Assembly: GCF_001746415.1 (NCBI RefSeq)
Contig: NZ_MEHJ01000001.1
Location: 5,834,501-5,898,500, forward strand
Length of the DNA: 64,000 bases
From: Streptomyces agglomeratus
GTDB lineage: Bacteria; Actinomycetota; Actinomycetes; Streptomycetales; Streptomycetaceae
Direction of reading: 5' to 3'
Position numbers and translations under genes: made by a program. Under the pieces are notes generated by a model, which was given only the letters and a program-made list of their open reading frames with translations, did not search any database and was not told the DNA's origin. The number at the start of each line of letters is the position of its first letter. Position 1 is the stretch's first letter. Of this stretch, positions 17,797 to 31,374 are shown in pieces.

Positions 17797-18956
17797 GAGA
17801 CAGGCCCGGGGGTGGGGGCGCCCGCGTCGGCAGCCCGGCCTTCGCGGAGGTCGCCCGCGTCCCGGGCGAGGCCGTCCGGGGGGTGGTCGTCATCCGGGGA
17901 GCCGTCGCCGGGGCAGTCGTCGGCCGGGTAGTCGTCGTCGGGGTAGTCGTCGTCCGGGGTGAGGAGGTCGGCCACGTCCAGGACGTGGTGGCCCCGCATG
18001 GACGGGAGGCAGCTGCCCCGCGCCGGGGCGATCACCGACGACCAGGCCGGCGGGATCGCTCCCGCGCCGCACAGCGCGCCGGCCAGCGCGCCTGCCACCG
18101 CCGCCGTCGTGTCGGCGTCGCGGCCCATGTTCACGGCGGTGAGTACGGAGGCCCTGAAGTCGCCCCCGGCCGCCGCGAACGCGCCGAACGCCAGGCCCAC
18201 CGCCTCCGGGGCCAGGTCCGTCCACGGGTAGCCGCCGATCACCACGGCCGAGCGCACCGCACGTTCGCCGTCGGGGGCCGCGGCCACCGCGCGGCGCAGG
18301 GAGCGGGCCGTCCAGGAGTCGGAGGGGACGACCGACAGCGCCGCGGCGGTGACGGCACAGGGGCCGGAGCCCGTCATGGCCGCCGCCACTCCCGCAGCCA
18401 CCGCCTGGCCGCCGTAGATTCCCTCGCCCTCGTGGCTCACGCTGCCGTCGATCGCCACCAGCCGCGCCGCCTCCGCCGGGCGGCCCGCCGCGAACACGCC
18501 GAACGGCGCGGCGCGCATCGCCAGGCCGTCGCTCCACGCATGGCGGTGCTGGGCGGAGATGGGGGCGGCCAGGCCCCGGCGGAGGTTCTCCAGCGTGCCG
18601 CGCTCGCTGAAGCCCGCACCGCGGAACGGGCCCTCGTCCAGGTCGGCGATCCACAGGTGCCAGGCGTTCTCGACGTGGGCCACGGTGAGCGCCGAGCCGT
18701 GGCGGGCCAGCAGGAGGCCGGAGAAGATGGCGTACTCCGTGTCGTCCGTGCCGGCGGGGTCGGCGGACATGAACCCCTGGATACGGCCCCAACGGCGGCG
18801 GATCTCGGAGGGTTTCATGTTCTCCGCGGGAGCCCCGAGCGCGTCACCCACGGCGAGGCCGAGCAGGGCGCCCCGCCCTCGGTCGCGGAGTGCGCGGACG
18901 GCGTGAAGTTCGCGCAGGGCCTGCCGCGCGCGGCCGTGATCGGTGCGGGATTGCAT
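17793..18956 (-). CDS. ADP-ribosylglycohydrolase-family protein, first gene of operon
   Basis: This 387-residue protein has RGALLGLAVGDALGAPAEN, then AGTDDTEYAIFSG (first metal site) and MGRDADTTAAVAGALAGAL (second metal site), so it should be catalytically competent. The last 70 residues are very acidic, with repeated PDDDYP-like units encoded by near-repeats of GTAGTCGTC between about 17,920 and 17,960. The ATG at 18956 has AGGGAG 8 nt upstream and is the first gene of the six-gene chain, so the operon promoter should lie between 18,957 and 19,175, opposite the VIT gene. Confidence 0.86.
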   Translation of the reverse strand: MQSRTDHGRARQALRELHAVRALRDRGRGALLGLAVGDALGAPAENMKPSEIRRRWGRIQGFMSADPAGTDDTEYAIFSGLLLARHGSALTVAHVENAWHLWIADLDEGPFRGAGFSERGTLENLRRGLAAPISAQHRHAWSDGLAMRAAPFGVFAAGRPAEAARLVAIDGSVSHEGEGIYGGQAVAAGVAAAMTGSGPCAVTAAALSVVPSDSWTARSLRRAVAAAPDGERAVRSAVVIGGYPWTDLAPEAVGLAFGAFAAAGGDFRASVLTAVNMGRDADTTAAVAGALAGALCGAGAIPPAWSSVIAPARGSCLPSMRGHHVLDVADLLTPDDDYPDDDYPADDCPGDGSPDDDHPPDGLARDAGDLREGRAADAGAPTPGPVS

Positions 18957-19175
18957 GCAATCAACTCCCTGGGCTCGTTCCTGGATCTGTGCCACGCGAG
19001 GGCCCGGCGAAGGCTTCGAAACGTCAGCGTCACCCGGTCGGCGTGGGGTCTGAGCTGCGGGTAAGTACGGCCTGCCTTGCTGGCGGGGCTCGCGAATCGT
19101 GCGTACTTTCGATGCTGTTGAGGGGGCGGAGGGGCCGCATACGGCCCCGCCTCCTGGGAGAGGGGAACAGGCGAA

Positions 19176-19907
19176 ATGGCCATCATCGAGACCGAGGCGA
19201 CGCTCCACGAGGCGCACCGCGACAACCACACGCACCGTGACGTCAATGGGGGTTGGCTGCGCCCGGCGGTCTTCGGCGCCATGGACGGCCTGGTCTCGAA
19301 TCTGGCCCTGATGACCGGGGTGGCCGGCGGGTCCGTGGGGCAGCAGACGATCATCATCACCGGGCTCGCGGGGCTGGCCGCCGGTGCCTTCTCCATGGCC
19401 GCCGGTGAATACACCTCGGTCGCCTCGCAGCGTGAGCTCGTCGAGGCCGAACTCGACGTGGAACGCCGGGAGTTGCGCAAGCACCCCAAGGACGAGCTGG
19501 AGGAGCTCGCCGCGCTCTACGAGTCGCGGGGGGTCGACGCCGCGCTGGCGCGCGAGGTCGCCACCCAGCTCTCCAGGGATCCCGAGCAGGCGCTGGAGAT
19601 TCACGCCCGCGAGGAGCTCGGGATCGACCCTGGAGACCTTCCCTCACCCCTGGTCGCCGCCGTATCGTCGTTCGGGGCGTTCGCGCTGGGCGCCCTGCTG
19701 CCCGTACTGCCGTACCTCCTCGGGGCCTCGACGATGTGGCCCGCGGTGGTGCTCGCGCTCGTCGGGCTCTTCGCCTGCGGGGCACTCGTGGCGAAGGTGA
19801 CGGCGCGGTCGTGGTGGTTCAGTGGAGTCAGGCAGCTGGCCCTGGGCGGGGCGGCCGCCGGTGTGACCTACGCCCTCGGCGCTCTGTTCGGAACAGCCGT
19901 AGGGTGA
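19176..19907 (+). CDS. VIT1/CCC1-family Fe2+/Mn2+ transporter
   Basis: This 243-residue integral membrane protein starts with a polar His-rich stretch. The first helix carries AVFGAMDGLVSNLALMTGVA, the second GLAAGAFSMAAGEYTSVASQ, and three helices lie near the C-terminus. GEYTSVASQ and the Glu-rich cytoplasmic loop (residues about 88-150) are hallmarks of the vacuolar iron transporter family, which moves Fe2+ or Mn2+ out of the cytosol. A GGAGAGGGG ribosome site precedes the ATG. It is divergent from the ADP-ribosylglycohydrolase operon and followed by a 292-bp gltB leader region. Confidence 0.88.
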   Translation: MAIIETEATLHEAHRDNHTHRDVNGGWLRPAVFGAMDGLVSNLALMTGVAGGSVGQQTIIITGLAGLAAGAFSMAAGEYTSVASQRELVEAELDVERRELRKHPKDELEELAALYESRGVDAALAREVATQLSRDPEQALEIHAREELGIDPGDLPSPLVAAVSSFGAFALGALLPVLPYLLGASTMWPAVVLALVGLFACGALVAKVTARSWWFSGVRQLALGGAAAGVTYALGALFGTAVG

Positions 19908-20120
19908 GATGCTATGCAGGGCTCCACATAAGTAATCTGTTACCTGGTGGTTTCGTTCTCGCGTCCACCGGGCAAGAGCCCTCAACACCGGCAGGCAATG
20001 AAGCCTGCGCTGTGGCGACCGGAGGATGCCGGTCCGTCCGCCTCTGAGTCACCCTCACCGCTATGAGCGGTGTCCGCATGCTGGAATGAGCTATCCACTT
20101 CGCGAGAAGCCAGCCATCAT

Positions 20121-20136
20121 GTAACCTGCACGAAAT
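20121..20136 (+). promoter_or_regulatory. GlnR-like half box upstream of gltB
   Basis: GTAAC-6 nt-GAAAT, 64 bp before the gltB start, fits the actinobacterial GlnR a-b half-site pattern (GTNAC-N6-GAAAC) with one mismatch. A second, weaker element (GTTAC-6 nt-GTTTC) lies at 19939-19954. The site overlaps the palindrome CGAAATTTCG (20131-20140). A 6-bp hairpin CACCGC/GCGGTG is at 20056-20072. No further structure was recognised in this 292-bp leader. Confidence 0.45.
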
Positions 20137-20199
20137 TTCGCGGAGGGCCAACGTCGTCCCTCGGTAGTTGCATATGCCACGACGACGACGGGAGTGCCA

Positions 20200-24751
<4,552 letters not shown>

Positions 24752-24759
<8 letters not shown>

Positions 24760-26212
24760 CCCCAAGGGCTTCCTGACCACCGGCCGCGAGGTCGCCAAGA
24801 CCCGTCCCGCCGGTGAGCGCGTCAAGGACTGGAACGAGGTCTACGTTCCCGGCTCCCTGCTGCCGATCATCAGCAAGCAGGCCGGGCGCTGCATGGACTG
24901 CGGCATCCCGTTCTGTCACAACGGCTGTCCGCTCGGAAACCTCATCCCCGAGTGGAACGACTACGCCTACCGCGAGGACTGGGCGGCCGCTTCCGAGCGG
25001 CTGCACGCCACGAACAACTTCCCGGAGTTCACCGGGCGGCTGTGCCCGGCTCCCTGCGAGTCGGCGTGCGTGCTCGGCATCAACCAGCCGGCCGTCACCA
25101 TCAAGAACGTCGAGGTCTCGATCATCGACAAGGCGTGGGGCAACGGCGACGTCACGCCGCAGCCGCCGGAGCGCCTGTCGGGCAAGACCGTCGCCGTCAT
25201 CGGATCGGGCCCGGCGGGTCTCGCCGCCGCCCAGCAGCTGACCCGGGCCGGCCACACGGTCGCGGTGTACGAGCGCGCCGACCGCATCGGCGGACTGCTG
25301 CGCTACGGCATCCCCGAGTTCAAGATGGAGAAGGTGCACATCAACCGCCGCATCGAGCAGATGCGCGCGGAGGGCACCAAGTTCCGTACCGAGGTCGAGA
25401 TCGGCCGCGACATCGACGCCGCGAAGCTGCGGCGCCGGTACGACGCGGTGGTCATCGCCGCCGGTGCGACGGTCTCCCGTGACCTGCCCGTGCCGGGCCG
25501 CGAGCTCAACGGCATCCACTTCGCGATGGAGTACCTGCCGCTCGCCAACAAGGTGCAGGAGGGCGACCTGACGGTCTCCCCGATCACCGCCGAGGGCAAG
25601 CACGTCGTGGTCATCGGCGGCGGCGACACCGGCGCGGACTGCGTGGGCACCGCCCACCGCCAGGGCGCGGCGTCCGTCACGCAGCTGGAGATCATGCCGA
25701 AGCCGGGCGAGGAGCGTAACGCCAACCAGCCGTGGCCGACGTTCCCGATGCTCTACAAGGTCACCTCCGCGCACGAGGAGGGCGGCGAGCGGGTCTACTC
25801 CGTCTCGACCACCCACTTCGAGGGCGACGAGGACGGCAACGTCCAGTTCCTGCACCTCGTCGAGGTGGAGTTCAAGGACGGCAAGCTGGAGCAGAAGGCC
25901 GGTACGGAGCGGAAGATCCCCGCGCAGCTGGTCACGCTGGCCATGGGCTTCACGGGCACGGACCAGGAGAACGGTCTGGTCCAGCAGTTCGGCCTGGAGC
26001 TCGACGCGCGTGGCAACGTCGCGCGCGACGGGCAGTACGCTACGAACGTCGACGGCGTCTTCGTCGCCGGTGACGCGGGCCGTGGTCAGTCGCTCATCGT
26101 GTGGGCGATCGCCGAGGGCCGCTCGGCTGCCCGTGGCGTGGACCGGTTCCTGACCGGCACGAGCGAGCTGCCGGCCCCGGTGCAGCCCACGGACCGTGCG
26201 CTGACTGTCTGA
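24752..26212 (+). CDS. gltD: Glutamate synthase small subunit
   Basis: This 486-residue flavoprotein takes electrons from NADPH and passes them to GltB. N-terminal Cys motifs [17 protein letters not shown] and [12 protein letters not shown] bind 4Fe-4S clusters. The FAD loop is [15 protein letters not shown] (about residue 148) and the NADPH loop is [13 protein letters not shown]. The C-terminus [20 protein letters not shown] closes the FAD site. The length and motif order match GltD, and translation is coupled to gltB. Confidence 0.97.
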
Positions 26213-26217
26213 CGCAC

Positions 26218-26233
26218 GCCGGGTGAACCCGGC
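26218..26233 (+). terminator. Short hairpin after gltD
   Basis: GCCGGG-TGAA-CCCGGC forms a 6-bp GC stem with a tetraloop six bases after the gltD stop. No U-tract follows, so it is only a weak terminator candidate for gltBD. The remaining 110 bp up to the convergent MFS stop show no other clear feature. Confidence 0.35.
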
Positions 26234-26346
26234 CAACAAACGTCCCGCACAACGGCGTGCGGAACTGAACGCGGCGCCTGCCCTGTCCCCGACCGGACAC
26301 TGGGTGGGCGCCGCGGCGCGTTTGCGGCCCGGCCGGGCCGGGGCTG

Positions 26347-27924
26347 TCAGGCCGGGGCTGTCAGGGCCGCAGGGCCGGGTGCTTGTCTCCTCCTTCCCGC
26401 ACCTCGCCGGACCCGGCGGGCAGGGGGGGTGGCGACGGGCTCGGCGGGAACGTGCGGGGCGGCGGGCCGGTCCTTCGACGGGGCCAGCATCCGGTGGACC
26501 AGGACCGCGGCCACCGCCAACGTGAGGGCCACCAGCGTCAGCGCGACCTGCCAGGCGTACGTGAACTGCCCGGCGAGTTCGGCGTGGCGGGGGCCCGCGA
26601 GCTTGCCTGCCGCGACGTCCGCGGCCAGGGCGGCGTCACCCACGCGGGTCTGGACCAGCGTGATCAGAGCGGCGCCGAAGATGGCGAGCACCAGGGAGTT
26701 GGAACCGGCCCGGATGGTGTTCAGCAGACCCGACGCCATGCCCACCTGCTCCCGGCCGACCATGCTCATGGCCTGCGCGTCGACCAGGCCCATGCTCAGA
26801 CCGCCGGCCACACCGATCAGAATCAGCGGGGCGGCGAGGGTGGCGGCGCCGGCGCCGGGGTGCAGCAGGAGAACCAGCAGGGCGTTGCCGGCGGCGGACA
26901 GCAGCAGGGCCGTACCGAGCAGGTGACGGGGCGGGACGCCGCGGTTGACCAGACGGCCGCCGATCTGGGGGACGACGAAGACGGGGGCGGTCATCATCAG
27001 CATGACCAGGCCCGCGTCACCGGCGGTCAGGCCGTTCGCGCCCTGGAGGTAGGTGGGGAAGAAGATCATCACCCCGGTGGAGCCGATCGCCACGGACGTC
27101 GCGCCGACGATCCAGCCCATGAACCGGCGATTGCGCAACAGCGCCAGATCCAGCATCGGGCGGGCGGCGCGGCGTTCTACCCGTACGAAGAGCGCGATCA
27201 GCGCCAGGCCGCCGAGGAGGGGCGCCAGTACGCGCGGACTCGCCCAGCCCGCCTGACCCCCTTGAGTGACGGCGAACATGACGAGTCCGAGCGCCGCGAT
27301 GAACGTGACGGCGCCGGCCTTGTCCAGGTGCGGGCGGGCCGTGGCGCGCGACTCGGACATCAGGAAGGTCGCGGAGACGATGACGACGCCGGCCACCGCG
27401 AACACGAGGAAGGCCGTACGCCAGCCGAACGCGCCGACCAGCGCCCCGGAGACGGTCGGGCCGACCGCGATGCCGATGCCCGCGACCGTGCCGACCGTCG
27501 CGAACACCTTCGTGCGGGCCGGTCCCTCGAAGGCCGTCGCGAGGATCGCGCCGCCGCCCGCCATCACACCGGCCGCGCCGATGCCCGAAAGGGTCCGGGC
27601 CGCGTCCAGGACCAGGATGTCCGGGGCGGCGGAGGCGACGAGGGTGCCGGCGGTGTAGACGGCGGCTCCCGTCGCGTAGACCTTCCGGCGTCCGAAGAGG
27701 TCACCGAGCGAACCCGCGACGAGCATGAAGGCGGACGCGGTCAGGAAGTAGCCGGTGACGACCCACTGGAGGGACGCGCCCGACGCGTCGAGGTCCCGGC
27801 CGATCTCGGGGAGGGCGATCGTCGTGCCGGACATGGACATGGGGAAGGTGAGGTAGCCGAGCAGGACGATCAGCAGGGTGAGCTGGGGGCGGTGGGCGCG
27901 TATCGCGGGACGTATCGGCTTCAT
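26347..27924 (-). CDS. MFS drug-efflux-type transporter (DHA2-like)
   Basis: This 525-residue transporter has many hydrophobic helices. Motif A is present in SLGDLFGRRKVYATGA, and motif C-like GIAVGPTVSGALVGAFGWR marks drug:H+ antiporters. The first helix ends SGTTIALPEIGRDL, as in EmrB/QacA relatives. The export substrate is unknown. The ATG at 27924 was chosen over an in-frame TTG at 27945 because GAGG lies 11-14 nt upstream. An inverted repeat resembling a SoxR/MerR site covers the promoter, so expression is probably induced by redox-active or other toxic compounds. Confidence 0.88.
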   Translation of the reverse strand: MKPIRPAIRAHRPQLTLLIVLLGYLTFPMSMSGTTIALPEIGRDLDASGASLQWVVTGYFLTASAFMLVAGSLGDLFGRRKVYATGAAVYTAGTLVASAAPDILVLDAARTLSGIGAAGVMAGGGAILATAFEGPARTKVFATVGTVAGIGIAVGPTVSGALVGAFGWRTAFLVFAVAGVVIVSATFLMSESRATARPHLDKAGAVTFIAALGLVMFAVTQGGQAGWASPRVLAPLLGGLALIALFVRVERRAARPMLDLALLRNRRFMGWIVGATSVAIGSTGVMIFFPTYLQGANGLTAGDAGLVMLMMTAPVFVVPQIGGRLVNRGVPPRHLLGTALLLSAAGNALLVLLLHPGAGAATLAAPLILIGVAGGLSMGLVDAQAMSMVGREQVGMASGLLNTIRAGSNSLVLAIFGAALITLVQTRVGDAALAADVAAGKLAGPRHAELAGQFTYAWQVALTLVALTLAVAAVLVHRMLAPSKDRPAAPHVPAEPVATPPARRVRRGAGRRRQAPGPAALTAPA

Positions 27925-27938
27925 GGCCAAAGGCTCGT

Positions 27939-27962
27939 ACCTCAAGCGGAGTTGAGGTCAAG
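27939..27962 (-). promoter_or_regulatory. SoxR/MerR-type operator and -35 region of the MFS gene
   Basis: ACCTCAA-GCGGAG-TTGAGGT is a perfect 7-bp inverted repeat. Read on either strand, its 18-bp core matches the enterobacterial SoxR box (CCTCAAG...CTTGAGG) at about 14 positions. On the minus strand CTTGACC gives a -35 element overlapping the box edge, as in MerR-family promoters with a long spacer. The box ends 14 bp from the MFS ATG, so the transcript may be nearly leaderless. No MerR/SoxR gene lies in the window. Confidence 0.6.
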
Positions 27963-28051
27963 TGGTCACCTGCCGCTCGGTACCGTCCGCCCCTCCTCCC
28001 CCTTTCCCTCGTCGCCGCCGCCGCTGCCGTGGCGGCCGGCGGCCCGGGCTG

Positions 28052-28948
28052 TCAGCCGGCGAAGGACGTCAGCGCCGACGTCTTCATGAGGACGAGCGCG
28101 ATCAGCAGCACCAGTACTCCGGCGCCCGCCGCCACTTGCACGACGGTGCGGTGCTTGGGGGGTGCGTATGCCAGGGCCAGGCTGACCAGGCCACCGGTGA
28201 GCAGGCCGCCCAGATGGGCCTGCCACGAGGTGAACAGTGCGGAGAGCACCATCCAGATCATGAGCCCGGCCAGGAAGCGGTTGACCGCCTGCATGTCGCG
28301 GCCCAGGCGGCGGCAGATCACGTAGTACGAGGCGGAGATGCCGAAGATCGCGCCCGAGGCGCCCACGACGACGGTATGCGGGGTGAGGAGGTAGACCAGC
28401 ACCGAACCGCCGAGTGCGGACAGCAGGTAGAGGCCCGCGTAGCGCGCGCGGCCGAGCTGGTCCTCGACGGTCCTGCCCACGTTCCACAAGCAGAACATGT
28501 TCATGATGATGTGCATGATCCCGAAGCTGCCGCCGGTCACGGGCAGGTGGAGGAACGCGCCGGTGAGCAGGCGGTACCACTCGTCCTCGGCCACCCCGAC
28601 GAGGGTCGGGTGGGGGTACACCCCGCCCTCGGGCCCCAGCAGGCCCCAGCCGAGCATGCCGAAACGGTCGACGAGATCGGGGCGCGCCAGTTCACCGAGG
28701 TAGGCGAGGACGTTCAGGGCGATCAGCGTGTACGTCACCACCGGCGCGGCTGTTCCGGCCACCGAGCCGCCGAAGACCGTGCGCGCCCGGCGGACGGACT
28801 TGTGGCCTTCCTTCACGCACTCGGGGCACTGGTGGCCGACGGCGGCCTCGCGCATGCAGTCGGGGCAGATGAACCGTTCGCACCGCGTGCAGCTCACGTA
28901 CGTCTCGTACTTGGGGTGGCGGTAACACGTCGTGACAGCGGCTTCCAC
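28052..28948 (-). CDS. Rhomboid-family intramembrane serine protease with B-box-like N-terminus
   Basis: This 298-residue protein begins with a zinc-finger-like segment: CYRHPKYETYVSCTRC, then ERFICPDCM and HQCPEC, a B-box arrangement usual in actinobacterial rhomboids. Six or seven membrane helices follow. The catalytic Ser is in VVGASGAIFG (about residue 198) and the catalytic His in SWQAHLGGLLTG (about residue 245). HIIMNMFCLW is the oxyanion-side His/Asn helix. The GTG start was chosen because AAGGAG lies 6 nt upstream; longer readings lack this site. Substrates are unknown. Confidence 0.88.
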   Translation of the reverse strand: MEAAVTTCYRHPKYETYVSCTRCERFICPDCMREAAVGHQCPECVKEGHKSVRRARTVFGGSVAGTAAPVVTYTLIALNVLAYLGELARPDLVDRFGMLGWGLLGPEGGVYPHPTLVGVAEDEWYRLLTGAFLHLPVTGGSFGIMHIIMNMFCLWNVGRTVEDQLGRARYAGLYLLSALGGSVLVYLLTPHTVVVGASGAIFGISASYYVICRRLGRDMQAVNRFLAGLMIWMVLSALFTSWQAHLGGLLTGGLVSLALAYAPPKHRTVVQVAAGAGVLVLLIALVLMKTSALTSFAG

Positions 28949-29117
28949 GGCCGGCTCCTTGGACTGCTGGGCGAACGGGGGAGAGCCGGTGGGGGTCGGC
29001 GCGCCGATCAACATAACGCACGGGCCCCGGTCACTCGTTGGGGCGTCCGGCCTGGATCGTGGCCGCCCGGTCATCGGCCCACAACCTGTGGGCATGGGGA
29101 TCGGTACCGGCCCCGCG

Positions 29118-29849
29118 TCATCCGGCCGTCGATCCGCCGTCCACCGTCAGCTCGGCGCCGGTGATGTACGAGGACGCGTCCGACACCAGGAACCGTACGA
29201 GTTCACCGACCTCCTCCGGACGCCCCATCCGCCCGAGCGGCAGGTGCGACCAGTCCCGGCCCGCGACCGACGACACCATCGGGGTGTCGATCGCACCGGG
29301 ATGGACGGAGTTGACGCGGATCCCGTACGGCGCCAGGTCCAGTGCGCAGGAGCGGGTCAGTCCGCGCAGGCCGAACTTCGTGGACCCGTACGCCGCATGG
29401 CCGGGGATGCCGACCAGGCCGGCCGTCGAGGACACGTTCACGATCGAGCCGCTGCCCGCTTCCTTCATCGCGGGCACGACCGCCTGGATGCCGAGGAACG
29501 GCCCGAGGAGGTTGACCCGTACCAGAGCCTCGAAGTTCTCCAGCGTCTCGTCCTCGACGGGCGCGGTGCGCCACAGGGCGGCGTTGTTCACGAGCGCGTC
29601 GATCCGGCCGTACGCGGCGAGCGCGGCGCGGGCCGTCCCGGCCCAGCTCTCCCGCGACGACACGTCGTGGCGTACGAACAGACCCTGCTCGCCCAGCGCC
29701 TTCGCGACCTCCCGGCCCTCTTCCTCCCGCACGTCCGTGAGGACCACGCGCGCGCCGGACTCGGCGAGGAGCCGGGCCCCCGCCGCGCCCTGGCCACGGC
29801 TCGCGCCCGTGACCACGACCACCTTGCCGTCCAGCGGTACGAGGCTCAC
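29118..29849 (-). CDS. SDR-family oxidoreductase
   Basis: This 243-residue classical short-chain dehydrogenase has the cofactor loop VVVTGASRGQGAAGARLL, the NNAA motif (LVNNAALW), the catalytic Ser of VNVSSTAGLVG, and YGSTK with the Tyr/Lys pair. The C-terminus SYITGAELTVDGG is typical of FabG/hydroxysteroid dehydrogenase-like enzymes. It could use a keto/hydroxy steroid or an acyl substrate; none can be assigned. The GTG at 29849 has GGAGG just upstream. It stands alone, not in an operon. Confidence 0.85.
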   Translation of the reverse strand: MSLVPLDGKVVVVTGASRGQGAAGARLLAESGARVVLTDVREEEGREVAKALGEQGLFVRHDVSSRESWAGTARAALAAYGRIDALVNNAALWRTAPVEDETLENFEALVRVNLLGPFLGIQAVVPAMKEAGSGSIVNVSSTAGLVGIPGHAAYGSTKFGLRGLTRSCALDLAPYGIRVNSVHPGAIDTPMVSSVAGRDWSHLPLGRMGRPEEVGELVRFLVSDASSYITGAELTVDGGSTAG

Positions 29850-30082
29850 TTGTCCTCCGGCGCACGCGTCGTCCAACTCGGCTGGGGATATGCCTAATTG
29901 AAATACATCTACCAGGAGTACGCCTCTCGCGGGAAGACCCGCCCGCGCTCTGTCTCCGCCGGAACCGGGGGTGGATCCCGGTGACGTAACCTCAGCAGTC
30001 CTGCCCGTGCCTCAGCAGTCCTGTCCGTGTGCGTCTGTTCTGCGCCGGCCCCTTTCGAACCCGTATGGAACGGAGACCCGAC

Positions 30083-30799
30083 GTGGCGATAAGCCTTCAC
30101 AAGGTCGAGGAGACCGCGCCCGCCCTCGTCAACCTCTACAAGAGCGCCGGTGTCTCCGTGCGGAAGCACGGGCTGAGCGGCCGGCGCGCGGCGGTCTACC
30201 TGGTGCTCGACTACTCGGGATCGATGAAGCCGTACTACCAGGACGGCAGTGTGCAGGCACTCGCCGACCGGGTGCTCGGGCTCTCGGCCAATCTCGACGA
30301 CGACGGCACCGTCCCTCTCGTCTTCTTCTCCACGGACGTCGACGCGATCACGGACATCGCCCTCGACAACCATCAGGGGCGGATCGACAAGATCGTCGCC
30401 GGGCTCGGGCACATGGGCAAGACCAGCTACCACCTGGCCATGGACGCCGTGATCGACCACTACCTCGACAGTGGTTCGACGGCCCCGGCGCTGGTCGTCT
30501 TCCAGACCGACGGCGGTCCGATCAACAAACTCGCGGCCGAGCGGTACGTCTGCAAGGCCGCGAAGCTGCCACTGTTCTGGCAGTTCGTGGGTTTCGGAAA
30601 CACCCGGAGCACCCAGTTCGACTTCCTGCGCAAGCTGGACGAACTGGCTGTCCCGGCGAGGCGCCCGGTCGACAACGCCGGCTACTTCCACGCCGGCCAG
30701 GACCCGCGCCAGGTCTCGGACGCGGAGCTGTACGACCAGTTGGTGCGGGAGTTCCCGGTGTGGCTGGCGGCCGCGCAGGCGCAGGGCATCGTGCGGTGA
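30083..30799 (+). CDS. VWA-domain protein (TerF-like)
   Basis: This 238-residue protein is nearly all one von Willebrand A domain. The MIDAS motif is LDYSGSM (Asp43, Ser45, Ser47), and later metal residues lie in GKTSYHLAM and QTDGG. This domain type is found in TerF/TerY and related stress proteins of the tellurium-resistance family, and binds a divalent metal for protein contacts. The GTG start has CGGAG about 8 nt upstream; an ATG at 30065 is the alternative. The stop overlaps the start of the HutD gene by 4 bp. Confidence 0.85.
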   Translation: MAISLHKVEETAPALVNLYKSAGVSVRKHGLSGRRAAVYLVLDYSGSMKPYYQDGSVQALADRVLGLSANLDDDGTVPLVFFSTDVDAITDIALDNHQGRIDKIVAGLGHMGKTSYHLAMDAVIDHYLDSGSTAPALVVFQTDGGPINKLAAERYVCKAAKLPLFWQFVGFGNTRSTQFDFLRKLDELAVPARRPVDNAGYFHAGQDPRQVSDAELYDQLVREFPVWLAAAQAQGIVR

Positions 30800-31350
30800 C
30801 GGTCAAGGTGCTGAGGGCGGCGGACCGTGAGGCCGTGGCGTGGAAGAACGGCGGCGGGCTCACGCGGGAGATCGCGGCATTCCCCGAGGGCGCGGGTGCG
30901 ACCGGCTTCGACTGGCGGATCAGCCTCGCGGATGTCGCGGGGGACGGCCCCTTCTCGGCGTTCCCCGAGGTGGACCGGATCCTGACGATGGCCGAGGGCA
31001 CGGGAATGGACCTCACGGTGGGCGGCGAGCGGCGGCTCGTCGACGAGCGGTACGTCCCGCAGCACTTCCCCGGGGACGTCGCCACCGACTGCCGGCTGCT
31101 CGGCGACCCGGTCGTGAACCTCAACGTCATGTACCGCAGAGGCCGGACGGCGGCGAGCGTGGCGGTGCTGCGCGGTGGCCCGCACGTCGAAGTCCCCACC
31201 GGCTCCACCGTGGTGATCGTCGCCCTGGACGGCACCGCGTCCTTCGACGGCGCACCCCTGGCCCGGTACGACGCCGTGGTGACCACGTCACCCGGAACCC
31301 TGGTCACCCGGGGACACGCGGTGGTCGTCACCCTCACGCCCACCGGCTGA
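30796..31350 (+). CDS. HutD/Ves-family cupin protein
   Basis: This 184-residue protein has WKNGGGLTREIAAFP and then FDWRISLADVAGDGPFSAFP, the signature of the HutD/Ves cupin family. Further family parts are EVDRILTMAEGTGMDLTV and DCRLLGDPVVNLNVMYRR. HutD occurs near histidine-utilisation genes in some bacteria and its biochemical role is unclear. Here it is translationally coupled (GTGA) to the VWA gene instead, and no hut gene is nearby. Confidence 0.85.
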   Translation: MTVKVLRAADREAVAWKNGGGLTREIAAFPEGAGATGFDWRISLADVAGDGPFSAFPEVDRILTMAEGTGMDLTVGGERRLVDERYVPQHFPGDVATDCRLLGDPVVNLNVMYRRGRTAASVAVLRGGPHVEVPTGSTVVIVALDGTASFDGAPLARYDAVVTTSPGTLVTRGHAVVVTLTPTG

Positions 31351-31374
31351 CCCGCGCCGCGGCCGGGGCGAGGA

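Noticed and set aside
11642-18956. Mobile element carrying the ARH operon
   Set aside because: There is no integrase, transposase, flanking repeat or tRNA; base composition is like the neighbours and it lies in the lgt-gltB gene order.
20056-20199. Possible riboswitch before gltB
   Set aside because: Only a 6-bp hairpin and a palindrome were found; no known riboswitch core or terminator/antiterminator switch could be built.
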